From NCBI GenBank assembly GCA_016845145.1, contig JAERTE010000028.1, positions 1 to 64,000 of the forward strand: 64,000 nucleotides of DNA. Reading direction: 5' to 3'. The position numbers and the translations under genes were made by a program. Origin of the DNA: Rhodospirillaceae bacterium (GTDB lineage Bacteria > Pseudomonadota > Alphaproteobacteria > Rhodospirillales > Casp-alpha2). Below, in pieces: positions 49,724 through 59,526 of this stretch. Under the pieces are notes generated by a model. It worked only from the letters and a program-made list of their open reading frames with translations, did no database searches and had not been told where the DNA came from. Within the stretch, counting starts at the first letter, position 1, and every line of letters begins with the position of its first letter.

Positions 49724-51505
49724 ATGACAAAAATGAACACCGAAGAGGCCTTTGTTAAGGTCTTACAAATGCACGGCATCGAGCATGCCTTCGGCATCAT
49801 CGGCTCGGCCATGATGCCCATTTCCGATTTGTTCCCGAAAGCCGGCATCACATTTTGGGACTGTGCCCACGAATGTAACGCCGGCATGATGGCCGACGGT
49901 TTCACCCGGTCCTCGGGTAAGATGTCCATGATGGTGGCGCAGAACGGTCCCGGCATCACCAACTTCGTGACACCTGTGAAAACCGCCTACTGGAACCACA
50001 CACCGTTGTTGCTGGTGACGCCGCAGGCCGCCAACAAAACCATCGGCCAGGGCGGCTTCCAGGAAATCCCGCAGATGAAGCTGTTCGAAGACATGGTCTG
50101 CTATCAAGAAGAAGTTCGTGACCCGACGCGGATTGCCGAAGTGCTGAACCGGGTGATCGAACAAGCTTGGCGCGGCTCCGCGCCGGCGCAGATCAACATT
50201 CCCCGCGACTATTGGACCCAAATCGTCGACATCGAGCTGCCGCAGGTCGTCAAGATCGAGCGCCCGTCGGGCGGCGCAAGCGCGATCGCCGATGCCGCAA
50301 AGCTTCTCTCGGAAGCACAGTTCCCGGTCATCTTGAACGGCGCAGGGGTCATTTTGTCGGGCGGCATTGATGCTTCCAAAGCCCTGGCAGAACGCTTGTC
50401 GGCGCCGGTTTGCTGTGGCTATCAGCACAACGACGCGTTCCCAGGCTCGCACCCGCTGTTCGCTGGCCCACTGGGTTACAATGGCTCCAAGGCCGGCATG
50501 GAACTGATTGCCAAGGCCGACGTGGTGTTGGCGTTGGGCACACGCCTCAATCCGTTCTCGACGTTGCCCGGTTACGGCATCGACTACTGGCCGCAAGACG
50601 CCAAAATCATCCAGGTGGATATGAATGCGGACCGCATCGGTCTAACCAAGAAGCTTGATGTCGCCATCCAGGGCGATGCCAAGCTCGTGGCAGAACAACT
50701 GCTTGGTGCTCTTTCCCAAGACGCCGGCAACGCCGGCCGCAAGGAACGCGAAGATCTGGTCGCCACCACGAAGTCGCGCTGGGCGCAAGAGCTTTCCAGC
50801 ATGGATCACGAAGACGATGATCCCGGCACCACCTGGAACGAACGTGCACGTGGCAAACACCCAGAGCGCATGAGCCCGCGCATGGCATGGCGCGCCATCC
50901 AATCGGCGCTGCCGAAAGACGCCATCATCTCGTCCGATATCGGCAACAACTGCGCTATCGGCAACGCCTACCCGACCTTCGAGCAAGGTCGCAAGTATCT
51001 GGCTCCGGGCCTGTTCGGTCCTTGCGGTTACGGCTTCCCGGCCATTGCCGGCGCCAAGATCGCCTGCCCGGACACGCCTGTCGTGGGTTTTGCTGGTGAC
51101 GGTGCGTTTGGCATCTCCATGAACGAAATGGGCGCCGTTGGCCGCGACGAATGGCCGCCGATCACCATGGTGATTTTCCGCAACTACCAATGGGGTGCTG
51201 AAAAGCGCAACACGACGCTTTGGTATCAAGACAACTTCGTCGGCACCGAGTTGGACCTGGACGTCAACTACGCTGGTATCGCAGATGCCTGTGGCCTCAA
51301 GGGCGTACAAGTCACAACCATGCAGGACCTGACCGACGCCCTGGATACGGCAGTGAAGGCGCAGATGAACGACGGTGTGACCACGTTCATCGAAGTTATC
51401 CTGAACCAGGAACTGGGAGAGCCGTTCCGTCGCGACGCCATGAAGGCGCCGGTGGAAGTGGCCGGCATCGACCCCAGCGACATGAAGCCGCAAAACCCGG
51501 CCTGA
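49724..51505 (+). CDS. xsc: sulfoacetaldehyde acetyltransferase
   Basis: This 593-residue thiamine-diphosphate enzyme has EDM-type N-terminal motifs FGIIGSAMMPISDLFPKAGI and CAHECNAGMMADGFTRSSGK (containing the cofactor-activating Glu). A central domain carries LILSGGIDASKALAERL-like content. The C-terminal ThDP site reads GFAGDGAFGISMNEMGAVGRDEWPPITMVIFRNYQWGAEKRN. The sequence is Xsc-type rather than a general acetolactate synthase. It converts sulfoacetaldehyde plus phosphate into acetyl phosphate plus sulfite. GGAGG eight bases before the ATG supports the start. Pta lies 96 bases downstream. Confidence 0.96.
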   Translation: MTKMNTEEAFVKVLQMHGIEHAFGIIGSAMMPISDLFPKAGITFWDCAHECNAGMMADGFTRSSGKMSMMVAQNGPGITNFVTPVKTAYWNHTPLLLVTPQAANKTIGQGGFQEIPQMKLFEDMVCYQEEVRDPTRIAEVLNRVIEQAWRGSAPAQINIPRDYWTQIVDIELPQVVKIERPSGGASAIADAAKLLSEAQFPVILNGAGVILSGGIDASKALAERLSAPVCCGYQHNDAFPGSHPLFAGPLGYNGSKAGMELIAKADVVLALGTRLNPFSTLPGYGIDYWPQDAKIIQVDMNADRIGLTKKLDVAIQGDAKLVAEQLLGALSQDAGNAGRKEREDLVATTKSRWAQELSSMDHEDDDPGTTWNERARGKHPERMSPRMAWRAIQSALPKDAIISSDIGNNCAIGNAYPTFEQGRKYLAPGLFGPCGYGFPAIAGAKIACPDTPVVGFAGDGAFGISMNEMGAVGRDEWPPITMVIFRNYQWGAEKRNTTLWYQDNFVGTELDLDVNYAGIADACGLKGVQVTTMQDLTDALDTAVKAQMNDGVTTFIEVILNQELGEPFRRDAMKAPVEVAGIDPSDMKPQNPA

Positions 51506-51601
51506 TTTCGTTTAGGCTGCAATCAAGGCCGGATGGACCTCTCCCCCATCCGGCCTTATTGTTGCCCGGTTGGCACCAAAGACCTGAACGGAATAGCCCT
51601 G

Positions 51602-52531
51602 ATGCTGAGCACCATCCCCTTCGAAATACCGGCCTATCTGCTTGAGCGCGTGCGCGACTTGGATACCGTGCGCATGGCGATCGCCGGCGCCGACCATCCG
51701 GTCGCGCTGGAAAGTGCTCGCCAAGCCGCTGAATCCGGGCTCATCGATCCGGTGCTGGTGGGCGATACGGAAGCCATCCAAGCCATTGCACGCGAAGCCG
51801 GCTGGGATATCTCCAGCTATCAAGTTGTCGATGCCGGCGGCGAGGAGAAGGCGCCGGCAGCAGCGATAGCCCTGGCACGCGGCGGTGAAGTGACGACACT
51901 GATGAAAGGTCACGTGCATACCGACTCGTTGATGAAGGCCGTGGTCAACCGCGACGCGGGTCTGCGCACGGGGCGGCGCTTGAGCCATGTGTTTCACATG
52001 ACCGTGCCCGATAGTGAGCGCGTTTTGTTGATCACCGACGGCGCGGTCAACGTCGCGCCCGACACGGCGACCAAAATCGATATCATTAACAACGCCGTCC
52101 AGCTCTCACATGCATTGGGGAACGCGGAGCCCCATGTGGCAATGCTTTCCGGCACCGAATCGGTCATCAACGCCATGCCGTCGAGCGTCGACGCCGCCGA
52201 GGTCGTGAAGCGTGCCAACGCAGGTGAAGTCACGGGTGCGGTGGTGGATGGTCCATTCGCCTTCGACAATGCCATGTCACCCGAAGCCGCCGAGATGAAG
52301 GGCATCGACAGTCCCGTCGCCGGCAACGCCGACGTGCTGGTGGTGCCGAACATCGAGACCGGCAATGGGCTGTTCAAGATGATGGTCTATTTCATGAGCG
52401 GCCTGGCCGCCGGCGTTGTCATGGGTGCCAAGGTGCCGATTGTGCTGACCTCGCGCGCCGACCCGCCGGAAGCACGATTCGCCGCTGCCGCCATAGCGGC
52501 GCTTGCGGCCGCAGACGTGAATCAGTCGTAG
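51602..52531 (+). CDS. pta: phosphate acetyltransferase (short, Pta)
   Basis: This 309-residue protein of the PTA_PTB family begins AYLLERVRDLDTVRMAIAGADHPVALESARQAAESGLIDPVLVG. It has LMKGHVHTDSLMKAVVNRDAGLRTGRRLSHVFHM, DGAVNVAPDTATKIDIINNAV and a final NADVLVVPNIETGNGLFKMMVYFMSGLAAGVVMGAKVPIVLTSR. It turns acetyl phosphate from Xsc and CoA into acetyl-CoA, completing taurine dissimilation. ATG 51602 follows GAACGGAA; the frame is open upstream to 51533 without family similarity. Its end overlaps the convergent LysR gene by 10 bases. Confidence 0.92.
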   Translation: MLSTIPFEIPAYLLERVRDLDTVRMAIAGADHPVALESARQAAESGLIDPVLVGDTEAIQAIAREAGWDISSYQVVDAGGEEKAPAAAIALARGGEVTTLMKGHVHTDSLMKAVVNRDAGLRTGRRLSHVFHMTVPDSERVLLITDGAVNVAPDTATKIDIINNAVQLSHALGNAEPHVAMLSGTESVINAMPSSVDAAEVVKRANAGEVTGAVVDGPFAFDNAMSPEAAEMKGIDSPVAGNADVLVVPNIETGNGLFKMMVYFMSGLAAGVVMGAKVPIVLTSRADPPEARFAAAAIAALAAADVNQS

Positions 52532-53514
52532 ATATTCATCGCGTCGGCAGCCCAAGGCATCCAAGGGCGAACCTCGTTTTCAACAATGGATTTAGCGACA
52601 TCGCCCGCCTCGATGGCAATGCGCCGCGTCATCGCCGCCGCACCGTCCGGCCCTGTAACCAAGTGAAAAGTGCGCGAAAACGCTTTCCCCGGCAGCGGCA
52701 GCGCCACCAAATCATCCGCATAGGAACGGCCATGCACCAAACACAACGGCGTTGTAATAGCCCAACCCAAGCCGGCCGAAACCATGCCGAACAGCGCGTC
52801 GGTACCGTCGAACTCCATGATCGCCCGAGCCGCAATGCCTTGATCATTGAGATGATTTTCAATCTGGGTGCCGATATGAGAACGGATTGAATATCGGATA
52901 AACGGGTGGTTGCCAGCCAAGTCCGACAATGTCGGCATCTTAATGTTCGCCGCCAGGCGTTTCGGCAACAGCAGCACGAAAGGCTCGCTCATCAGTTTAC
53001 GCGCCCGCGCACCGCCAACCTGACCGTCAGGGTCGGTCAACACCATGAAATCCAACCGCCGGTTTTGCAGGTCCGACCATAGCGTCGGCGAGATTCCCGA
53101 AAGCACGGTGATCCGCTCTAAGTGATTGCGCAATTGCCGGACAAGTGCCGGTCCCACCGTGGCGGCGAATGAATCGACCAAGCCCAGCCGCATGGAAGTT
53201 TCTCCATCGTGTGCAGCACCCGAGATTTGCCGCCGCACCGATTGTTCGGCCTCCAGCAGCGCCGGACCGGCTTCACGCAATGCTTCACCCGCCGGCGTCA
53301 GCCGCAGCGGTCTGACGCCGCGCTCAAACAACGCTGCACCGCATTTCGTCTCTAGCCGCGCTATGGCTTGTGACACTGCCGGCTGTGAAGCACCGAACCG
53401 CTGCCCAGCCTCGGTCATGGAGCCTGTCTCGGCCACGCACAAGAATAACACCACCGATTTCAGCTCCAGCGGCTCATCCTCGGATGTTAGAGAGCTTATA
53501 GTCTTCATTTGCAT
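52522..53514 (-). CDS. LysR-family transcriptional regulator
   Basis: This 330-residue protein has an N-terminal winged helix (residues ~17-75, LKSVVLFLCVAETGSMTEAGQRFGASQPAVSQAIARLE, RGVRPLRLTPAGEAL). The periplasmic-binding-like effector domain spans ~105-300 (MRLGLVDSFAATVGPALVRQLR, GNHPFIRYSIRSHIGTQIENHL). It is divergent from the MmgE/PrpD-sox operon with only 67 bases between starts, the normal layout for a regulator of that operon. The end overlaps pta by 10 bases. The effector is unknown; a sarcosine-related compound is a guess. Confidence 0.9.
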   Translation of the reverse strand: MQMKTISSLTSEDEPLELKSVVLFLCVAETGSMTEAGQRFGASQPAVSQAIARLETKCGAALFERGVRPLRLTPAGEALREAGPALLEAEQSVRRQISGAAHDGETSMRLGLVDSFAATVGPALVRQLRNHLERITVLSGISPTLWSDLQNRRLDFMVLTDPDGQVGGARARKLMSEPFVLLLPKRLAANIKMPTLSDLAGNHPFIRYSIRSHIGTQIENHLNDQGIAARAIMEFDGTDALFGMVSAGLGWAITTPLCLVHGRSYADDLVALPLPGKAFSRTFHLVTGPDGAAAMTRRIAIEAGDVAKSIVENEVRPWMPWAADAMNIYD

Positions 53515-53581
53515 TTCTTATTTTTTACATAATTTTTCTGAATGACAAGATTTACATATAGGATCGGTCTATCTTGCCTGC

Positions 53582-54979
53582 ATGATGGGTAGCGACAGCA
53601 CCGCAGCCGAACGCCTGGGCGCATGGACCGCAGCCAGCACGCTCGCCGACGCGCCTGAAGATGCACGACGTATTGCCGTGCGGTGCCTGGTCGATCTGTT
53701 CGCCGTGGGTATCGCCGGTGGCGCACACGACGTAAGCGCCATGGCTCGCAATTTGATTTTCGCCGAGCACGGCAATGGCCATGCGTCCGTGTTCGGCAGT
53801 AACCGTCGCGCCACCGCCAGCGGCGCCGCCCTGGCGAACGGCACGGCGGCGCATGTGTTTGACTTCGACGACACCTGTTATGCCGGTGTCACCCACGGCA
53901 CGGCGGTCATTGGCCCGGCTGTGCTTGCCGTTGCCGAGCAAATCGAAGCGAGCGGCGACACCTTGTTGGCCGGGTTTATCGCCGGTTCGGAATGCGCGTA
54001 CGTCCTGGGCAAAGCGACAGGCAACGCGCCTTGGTTCAACGGCTGGTGGGGCACCACCATTTACGGCGCCATCGGTGCGGCGGCAGGTGCCGCGCGCGTC
54101 TTGGGGCTGGGCGCCACGCAAACCACCAGCGCCATCGCGCTAGCTGCCTTCGGCGTGGGCGGCAATCTGGCGGGACTTGGCACCGACGCGAAACCGTTGA
54201 CATGCGGCCTCGCGGCAGCAGATGGTGTGCGGGCAGCCTTGCTTGCCGCCGCCGGCGCTACCGGTCCTGCCGGTATCTTTGAGGACGGCCGCGGTTTTGC
54301 GAAATTGTTCAACGACGGCGTTTTCGATGCCAGCCAACTGGATCAGATGGGCCGAGTCTACTCGTTGATTGAGCCTGGCATCTTCATCAAACCCTATCCA
54401 TCCTGCACGGCGACCCACGCGGCCTTGGAAGCTATGTCGATCCTCATGGAAACCCACAATCTAGGGCCCGACGACATCGCGCGCGTAACGTGTTTCGTGC
54501 CGAAAATGGTGGATGTCAGCTTGATCTATAACAGGCCCGAAAGCCCGCAACAGGCTCAGTTTTCCATGCCCTACACGGTCGGTTGCATGCTGGCGCACGG
54601 CTCGTTCGGCGTTACGCATTTAACAGGCAACACGCCCGATAGTGACGCCACTGCCCAAGCGATGTGTAAAGTCACCATGGTACGCGACGATGAACTCACG
54701 GCTCAATCGTTCGACGAAAAGATCGGACCGGAATGCGCGCGCGTCCTCATTGAAACCATCGACGGCGCCACGCACGAGCATTTCAATTCTGTTGCCATCG
54801 GTGCGCCCAGCAAGCCCATGTCCGACAAAGCTTTGGATGATAAATTCCGCTCCCTCGCCGCGCACGGCGGTCTTGATGATGCAGACCCACTTCTGGGCCG
54901 CATTCGATCCATTGACACGTTATCAAACGCCCGCGACCTCATGCCCCAGGAAACAGCAACACGAGAAACCAGACCATGA
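53582..54979 (+). CDS. MmgE/PrpD family protein
   Basis: This 465-residue protein has a typical family opening (LGAWTAASTLADAPEDARRIAVRCLVDLFAVGIAG). It has ANGTAAHVFDFDDTCYAGVTHGTAVIGPAVLAVAEQ, in which a catalytic-type His and Asp lie, and a second domain with GIFIKPYPSCTATHAALEAMSIL. Known members are 2-methylcitrate dehydratase, cis-aconitate decarboxylase and iminodisuccinate epimerase, all acting on small carboxylates. Its stop overlaps the soxB start as ATGA (54976-54979), so it is translationally tied to sarcosine oxidase, which is unusual. The substrate is unknown. Confidence 0.88.
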   Translation: MMGSDSTAAERLGAWTAASTLADAPEDARRIAVRCLVDLFAVGIAGGAHDVSAMARNLIFAEHGNGHASVFGSNRRATASGAALANGTAAHVFDFDDTCYAGVTHGTAVIGPAVLAVAEQIEASGDTLLAGFIAGSECAYVLGKATGNAPWFNGWWGTTIYGAIGAAAGAARVLGLGATQTTSAIALAAFGVGGNLAGLGTDAKPLTCGLAAADGVRAALLAAAGATGPAGIFEDGRGFAKLFNDGVFDASQLDQMGRVYSLIEPGIFIKPYPSCTATHAALEAMSILMETHNLGPDDIARVTCFVPKMVDVSLIYNRPESPQQAQFSMPYTVGCMLAHGSFGVTHLTGNTPDSDATAQAMCKVTMVRDDELTAQSFDEKIGPECARVLIETIDGATHEHFNSVAIGAPSKPMSDKALDDKFRSLAAHGGLDDADPLLGRIRSIDTLSNARDLMPQETATRETRP

Positions 54980-56232
54980 CCAAATACTCCATAGCTTCGC
55001 TGGCGCGCAACGCGCTCACCGGACACAAGAATTGGCCGCAGGCCTGGCGCAGCCCAGAGCCCAAGCCCGAGTACGACGTCATCATCATTGGCGGCGGCGG
55101 GCACGGGTTGGCAACCGCCTACTACCTGGCGAAAAACCACGGCATCACCAACGTAGCGGTGCTTGAGAAAGGTTGGCTCGGCGGCGGCAATACGGGCCGT
55201 AACACCACCATCGTCCGCTCCAACTATGGCCAGGAAGGCAACACGCTATTCTATGAGAAATCGGTGCAGTTGTGGGAAGATCTCAGCCAAGACCTCAATT
55301 ACAACGTCATGCATTCGCAACGTGGCGTCCTCAACTTGGCGCATTCCGATTCCGATGTCGACGCACAGCAACGGCGCGGCAACTATATGCGCATCAACGG
55401 CATCGACGCCGAGTTTCTGAGCCGAGACGGTGTCCGCGCTTTCGTGCCGCAATTGGATTTCTCTCCCGGCGCGCGCTTTCCTATCAAGGGCGGCTTGTTG
55501 CAGCCGCGCGGCGGCACCGCACGGCACGATGCCGTCGCCTGGGGCCTGGCTCGCGGCGCCGACAAGTACGGCGTCGATATCATCCAGAACTGCGAGGTTA
55601 CGAGCGTCGATGTTGTGAACGGCCGCGTTACCGGCGTGCAGACGACACGCGGCGCGATCAAGGCCAAAAAAGTAGCCACGGCGGTAGCCGGACACACGGG
55701 GCATCTTTGCGCCATGGCGGGCATGCGCATGCCCCTGGAGGCGCACGTGCTGCAAGCCATGGTGTCGGAACCGATTAAGCCGTGTCTCGATACGGTGGTC
55801 ACTTCGGGCGCCGTGCATTTCTATGTGTCGCAGTCGGACAAGGGCGAATTGGTATTCGGCGGTGATCTCGATTTCTACCCGACCTATGGCCAACGCGGCA
55901 ATTTCCCGACCGTCGAACACGTGGTGCAGACACTGGTAACGCTGTTTCCACAATTCGGTCGCTTGCGGCTGATGCGCACCTGGGGCGGCATCATGGATAT
56001 GTCCATGGACGGCAGCCCGATCATTACCACCACCGATATCGACGGCTTCTTCATCAATGGCGGGTGGTGCTATGGCGGCTTCAAGGCAACGCCGGGATCG
56101 GGCTGGGTCTACGCCCACACCATTGCCAATGACGCGCCGCACGACCTGAACGCACTGTTAACCCTCAAGCGCTTCGAGACCGGCGCCATGATCGACGAAG
56201 GCGGCCACGGCGCCACCGCCAAAGCGCACTGA
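54976..56232 (+). CDS. soxB: sarcosine oxidase beta subunit
   Basis: This 418-residue flavoprotein starts MTKYSIASLARNALTGHKNWPQAWR and has the FAD motif YDVIIIGGGGHGLATAYYLAKNHGI, followed by VLEKGWLGGGNTGRNTTIVRSNY. The end segment is GGIMDMSMDGSPIITTTDIDGFFINGGWCYGGFKATPGSG. SoxB carries the sarcosine-oxidising FAD and the covalent FMN in the heterotetramer, so this is the catalytic core. Gene order soxB-soxD-soxA-soxG with short gaps or overlaps (19, -4, -8 bases) matches other alphaproteobacteria. Confidence 0.96.
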   Translation: MTKYSIASLARNALTGHKNWPQAWRSPEPKPEYDVIIIGGGGHGLATAYYLAKNHGITNVAVLEKGWLGGGNTGRNTTIVRSNYGQEGNTLFYEKSVQLWEDLSQDLNYNVMHSQRGVLNLAHSDSDVDAQQRRGNYMRINGIDAEFLSRDGVRAFVPQLDFSPGARFPIKGGLLQPRGGTARHDAVAWGLARGADKYGVDIIQNCEVTSVDVVNGRVTGVQTTRGAIKAKKVATAVAGHTGHLCAMAGMRMPLEAHVLQAMVSEPIKPCLDTVVTSGAVHFYVSQSDKGELVFGGDLDFYPTYGQRGNFPTVEHVVQTLVTLFPQFGRLRLMRTWGGIMDMSMDGSPIITTTDIDGFFINGGWCYGGFKATPGSGWVYAHTIANDAPHDLNALLTLKRFETGAMIDEGGHGATAKAH

Positions 56233-56251
56233 GACGGGAAGGACAACCTCC

Positions 56252-56530
56252 ATGCTACACATCACCTGCCCCTGGTGCGGACCCCGCGCCCAGACCGAGT
56301 TTTCCTATGAGGACGACGCAACCCGGACCCGCCCGGCCATGGATAACACCGACGAACGCGATCATTTTGATTATGTCTATCAGCGCGACCCGCGCATGGG
56401 CCTGCAAGATGAGCTTTGGCGGCATGGCGCGGGTTGCGGCAAGTTCATCAAAGTCCGGCGAAATACGCTCACCCATGAGATCACCGCCACCGGCGCACCT
56501 GATGCGGATTTTGACGGAGACGGCCAATGA
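56252..56530 (+). CDS. soxD: sarcosine oxidase delta subunit
   Basis: This 92-residue protein begins MLHITCPWCGPRAQTEFSYEDDA with the CPWCG zinc-knuckle half-site, and HGAGCGKFIKVRRNTLTHEI supplies the other Cys and His ligands. The delta subunit binds zinc and stabilises the complex. It starts 19 bases after soxB and its stop overlaps soxA as ATGA (56527-56530). Confidence 0.94.
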   Translation: MLHITCPWCGPRAQTEFSYEDDATRTRPAMDNTDERDHFDYVYQRDPRMGLQDELWRHGAGCGKFIKVRRNTLTHEITATGAPDADFDGDGQ

Positions 56531-59526
56531 GCGCACAGATGTTCCGAAATAGTGACGGCGGCCTCATTGACCGCTCAAAACCCTTGTCATTCACCTATGA
56601 CGGCGAGCGCTATCAGGGTTACCAAGGCGATACATTGGCTTCTGCGCTGTTGGCCAACGGCGTGCGGTTGGTTGGACGCAGTTTCAAGTATCACCGCCCG
56701 CGCGGCATTTTCGGAAGCGGCATTGAGGAGCCCAATGCACTTGTGCACTTGAACACTGGCTCGCGATCCGAGCCCAACATGCAGGCAACGCGGATAGAAC
56801 TGTACGACGGCCTGGTGGCGCGCAGCCAAAACTGCTGGCCCAGCGTCAATTTCGACCTGCAAAGCATCAACAATGCCTTCCAGGCGATGATACCTTCGGG
56901 GTTCTATTACAAGACCTTCAAGTGGCCGGCAAAACTGTGGATGACGTATGAGCGCGTCATTCGCAATGCCGCAGGCATGGGCAAGGTTGGCGAAGATGCG
57001 GATCCTGATACCTACGCACATCGCTACGCGCATTGCGACGTGCTGATTGCTGGTGGCGGCCCGACAGGTCTGGCGGCGGCACTGGCAGCAGCCAAAAGCG
57101 GCGCGCGCGTGATCTTGGCCGATGACGGGCCGGATTTCGGCGGCATGCTGCTGAGCCGTACCGACACAATCGACGGCAAGTCCGGCGCCCAATGGGCCAC
57201 CGAGGCAACAACCGAACTCTCCGGCATGGATAACGTCACGTTGCTGACACGTACCATGGTCAGCAGCTACTACGACCACAATATGCTGATCTTGAACGAG
57301 CGCGTTGCCGACCATTTGCCCGCCCCCGCCGCGCACCAGCCGCGCCAGCGTTTGTGGCAAGTGCGCGCGAAGGAAGTCGTGCTTGCCACCGGCAGCCTGG
57401 AGCGCCCCTTGGTGTTCGCCGACAATGACCGCCCCGGCATTATGCTGGCATCTGCGGCGCAGACCTATGCAAACAAATTCGGCGTCCGCGCCGGTGAACG
57501 CGCCGTGGTGTTCACCAACAACGGCTCAGCCTATGCGGCGGCCCGCGATATGGCGACGGCGGGCATTGGAATCCAAGCCATTGTCGATGTGCGTCATAGT
57601 ATCCCCAAAACCGAGTTGGATATGGCCGAGGCTGCCGGTATCGGCGTGCTGGCCGGACATGCGGTGGTCGCGGCACACGGCGCCAAGGCCATCCACAGCG
57701 TGTCCGTCGCAGCGTTGGACGATAAAGGTGAAATCAACGGCGACAACCGCGAGATCATCTGCGACTTGGTTGCGGTATCGGGCGGCTGGACGCCGAGTGT
57801 GCACCTGTTGTCGCAATCGCGCGGCAAATTGCGTTACGACGAAGAATCAACAGCCTTCGTGCCGAAAACCTCGTTCCAGCGAGAGCGTTCCGCCGGCGCC
57901 GCCAAGGGCTCATTCGCGCTTGTAGATTGCTTGGCGGAAGGCCTTACCGCCGGCACCGAGGCCGCCGCCAATGCGGGTTTCGAAGGCAAGACACCCGCGG
58001 CCCCAACGTGCGGCGATGAAACGCCCATGCTGCCAACGCCGGTTTGGGCGGTGCCCTTTGCCGCAAACCATCACGGCAAACGTTTCGTCGATTTACAAAA
58101 CGATGTCACCGCCGAGGATATCGCTCTTGCGCACCGTGAAAACTATATCTCGGTTGAGCACCTGAAACGCTACACCACGCTCGGCATGGGCACCGATCAA
58201 GGCCGTACATCGAACGTCAACGGTCTGGCCTTGATGGCCGCGCATCGGGGCGAGGAAATTCCCGCCGTCGGCACGACGACGTTCCGCCAGCCGTTCTCGC
58301 CAGTCACGCTGGGTGCGGTCGCTGGCCATGATGTACACGGCCATCTCGCACCCGTCCGCGCCACGCCAATGTTCTCTTGGCACAAAGAAAAAGGCGCGGA
58401 TTTCGGACCTGCCGGTTATTGGCTGCGCGCGCAGTATTATCAACGCCCGGGCGAGGCCATGTGGTCCGCCATCTGGCGCGAGGCTAAGCATGTGCGCGAA
58501 AAGGTCGGCATTATCGATGTCTCCACGTTGGGCAAAATCGACCTACAAGGCAAGGATGCGGCGGAGTTTCTGAACCGGGTCTACATCAACGGCTTCGCCA
58601 AGCTATCGGTGGGCAAGTCGCGCTACGGCGTCATGCTGCGCGAAGACGGCTTGGTTTTCGACGACGGCACCGTGACCCGGATATCCGAAAACCGCTACCT
58701 GATCACCACAACAACCACCCACGCCGGCCCGGTGATGGTGCACCTGGAGAACCTGTCCCAGGTGCACTGGCCGGAACTGGACGTGAAGATGGTCTCGGTC
58801 ACCGACGATTGGGCCGGCATTGCCATCGCCGGGCCCGACAGCCGAACATTGCTGGAGCGGCTTTGCACCGACGTTGACCTCTCTAACGAGGCCTGCCCGT
58901 TCATGGCATACCGCGAAGGCGCCATTGCGGGCGCGCCTTTGCGCTTGTTCCGCATCTCATTCTCCGGCGAGTTGGCCTATGAGATCAACATACCGGCGGA
59001 TTATGGATTGGAGATATGGGAAGCCTTGCTGGACGCCGGCCATGACTTGGATGTCATTCCTTATGGCACCGAGGCGATGAATATCTTGCGTATCGAAAAA
59101 GGCCATGTGGTCGGCGGTGAGTTGAGCGGCCGCACCACTGCTGATGATTTGGGCTTTGGGCGCATGATGTCGGGTGCGAAACCGTTCGTCGGACAGGTTC
59201 TGGCAGGCCGTAAAGAACTGGTGAAACCCGGACGCCGGCAACTTGTTGGACTGATCCCGACGGACAAGACCACATTGATACCGCGCGGCGCACAAATCGT
59301 CGCCGACCCGAAAGCCGCGATGCCTATGCCTTCTCTGGGTGAAGTAACATCGCAATGCACCAGTCCCAACCTGGGCCACCCTATCGGTTTGGCGCTGGTC
59401 GAGAACGGACGTGAGCGGCATGGAGAAATCCTTCACGCCCATTCGCCGCTGACCAGGGAGACCGTCTCGGTGACCCTCGCCGATCCCATATTTATCGACC
59501 CGAAAGGAGAACGGCTCCATGGTTGA
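56527..59526 (+). CDS. soxA: sarcosine oxidase alpha subunit
   Basis: This 999-residue subunit has an N-terminal ferredoxin-like part (residues ~10-90, PLSFTYDGERYQGYQGDTLASALLANGVRLVGRSFKYHRPRG). An NAD-binding pyridine-nucleotide oxidoreductase region follows (DVLIAGGGPTGLAAALAAAKSGARVIL near 170). A GcvT aminomethyltransferase domain runs from about 610 (REKVGIIDVSTLGKIDLQGKDAAEFLNRVY) to the end. It hands the methyl-derived carbon to tetrahydrofolate, giving 5,10-methylene-THF, while the complex makes glycine and H2O2. Its last 8 bases overlap soxG. Confidence 0.96.
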   Translation: MSAQMFRNSDGGLIDRSKPLSFTYDGERYQGYQGDTLASALLANGVRLVGRSFKYHRPRGIFGSGIEEPNALVHLNTGSRSEPNMQATRIELYDGLVARSQNCWPSVNFDLQSINNAFQAMIPSGFYYKTFKWPAKLWMTYERVIRNAAGMGKVGEDADPDTYAHRYAHCDVLIAGGGPTGLAAALAAAKSGARVILADDGPDFGGMLLSRTDTIDGKSGAQWATEATTELSGMDNVTLLTRTMVSSYYDHNMLILNERVADHLPAPAAHQPRQRLWQVRAKEVVLATGSLERPLVFADNDRPGIMLASAAQTYANKFGVRAGERAVVFTNNGSAYAAARDMATAGIGIQAIVDVRHSIPKTELDMAEAAGIGVLAGHAVVAAHGAKAIHSVSVAALDDKGEINGDNREIICDLVAVSGGWTPSVHLLSQSRGKLRYDEESTAFVPKTSFQRERSAGAAKGSFALVDCLAEGLTAGTEAAANAGFEGKTPAAPTCGDETPMLPTPVWAVPFAANHHGKRFVDLQNDVTAEDIALAHRENYISVEHLKRYTTLGMGTDQGRTSNVNGLALMAAHRGEEIPAVGTTTFRQPFSPVTLGAVAGHDVHGHLAPVRATPMFSWHKEKGADFGPAGYWLRAQYYQRPGEAMWSAIWREAKHVREKVGIIDVSTLGKIDLQGKDAAEFLNRVYINGFAKLSVGKSRYGVMLREDGLVFDDGTVTRISENRYLITTTTTHAGPVMVHLENLSQVHWPELDVKMVSVTDDWAGIAIAGPDSRTLLERLCTDVDLSNEACPFMAYREGAIAGAPLRLFRISFSGELAYEINIPADYGLEIWEALLDAGHDLDVIPYGTEAMNILRIEKGHVVGGELSGRTTADDLGFGRMMSGAKPFVGQVLAGRKELVKPGRRQLVGLIPTDKTTLIPRGAQIVADPKAAMPMPSLGEVTSQCTSPNLGHPIGLALVENGRERHGEILHAHSPLTRETVSVTLADPIFIDPKGERLHG

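Noticed and set aside
49763..51493. Two long minus-strand open frames across xsc
   Set aside because: They mirror the xsc codons, lack motifs and have no ribosome sites.
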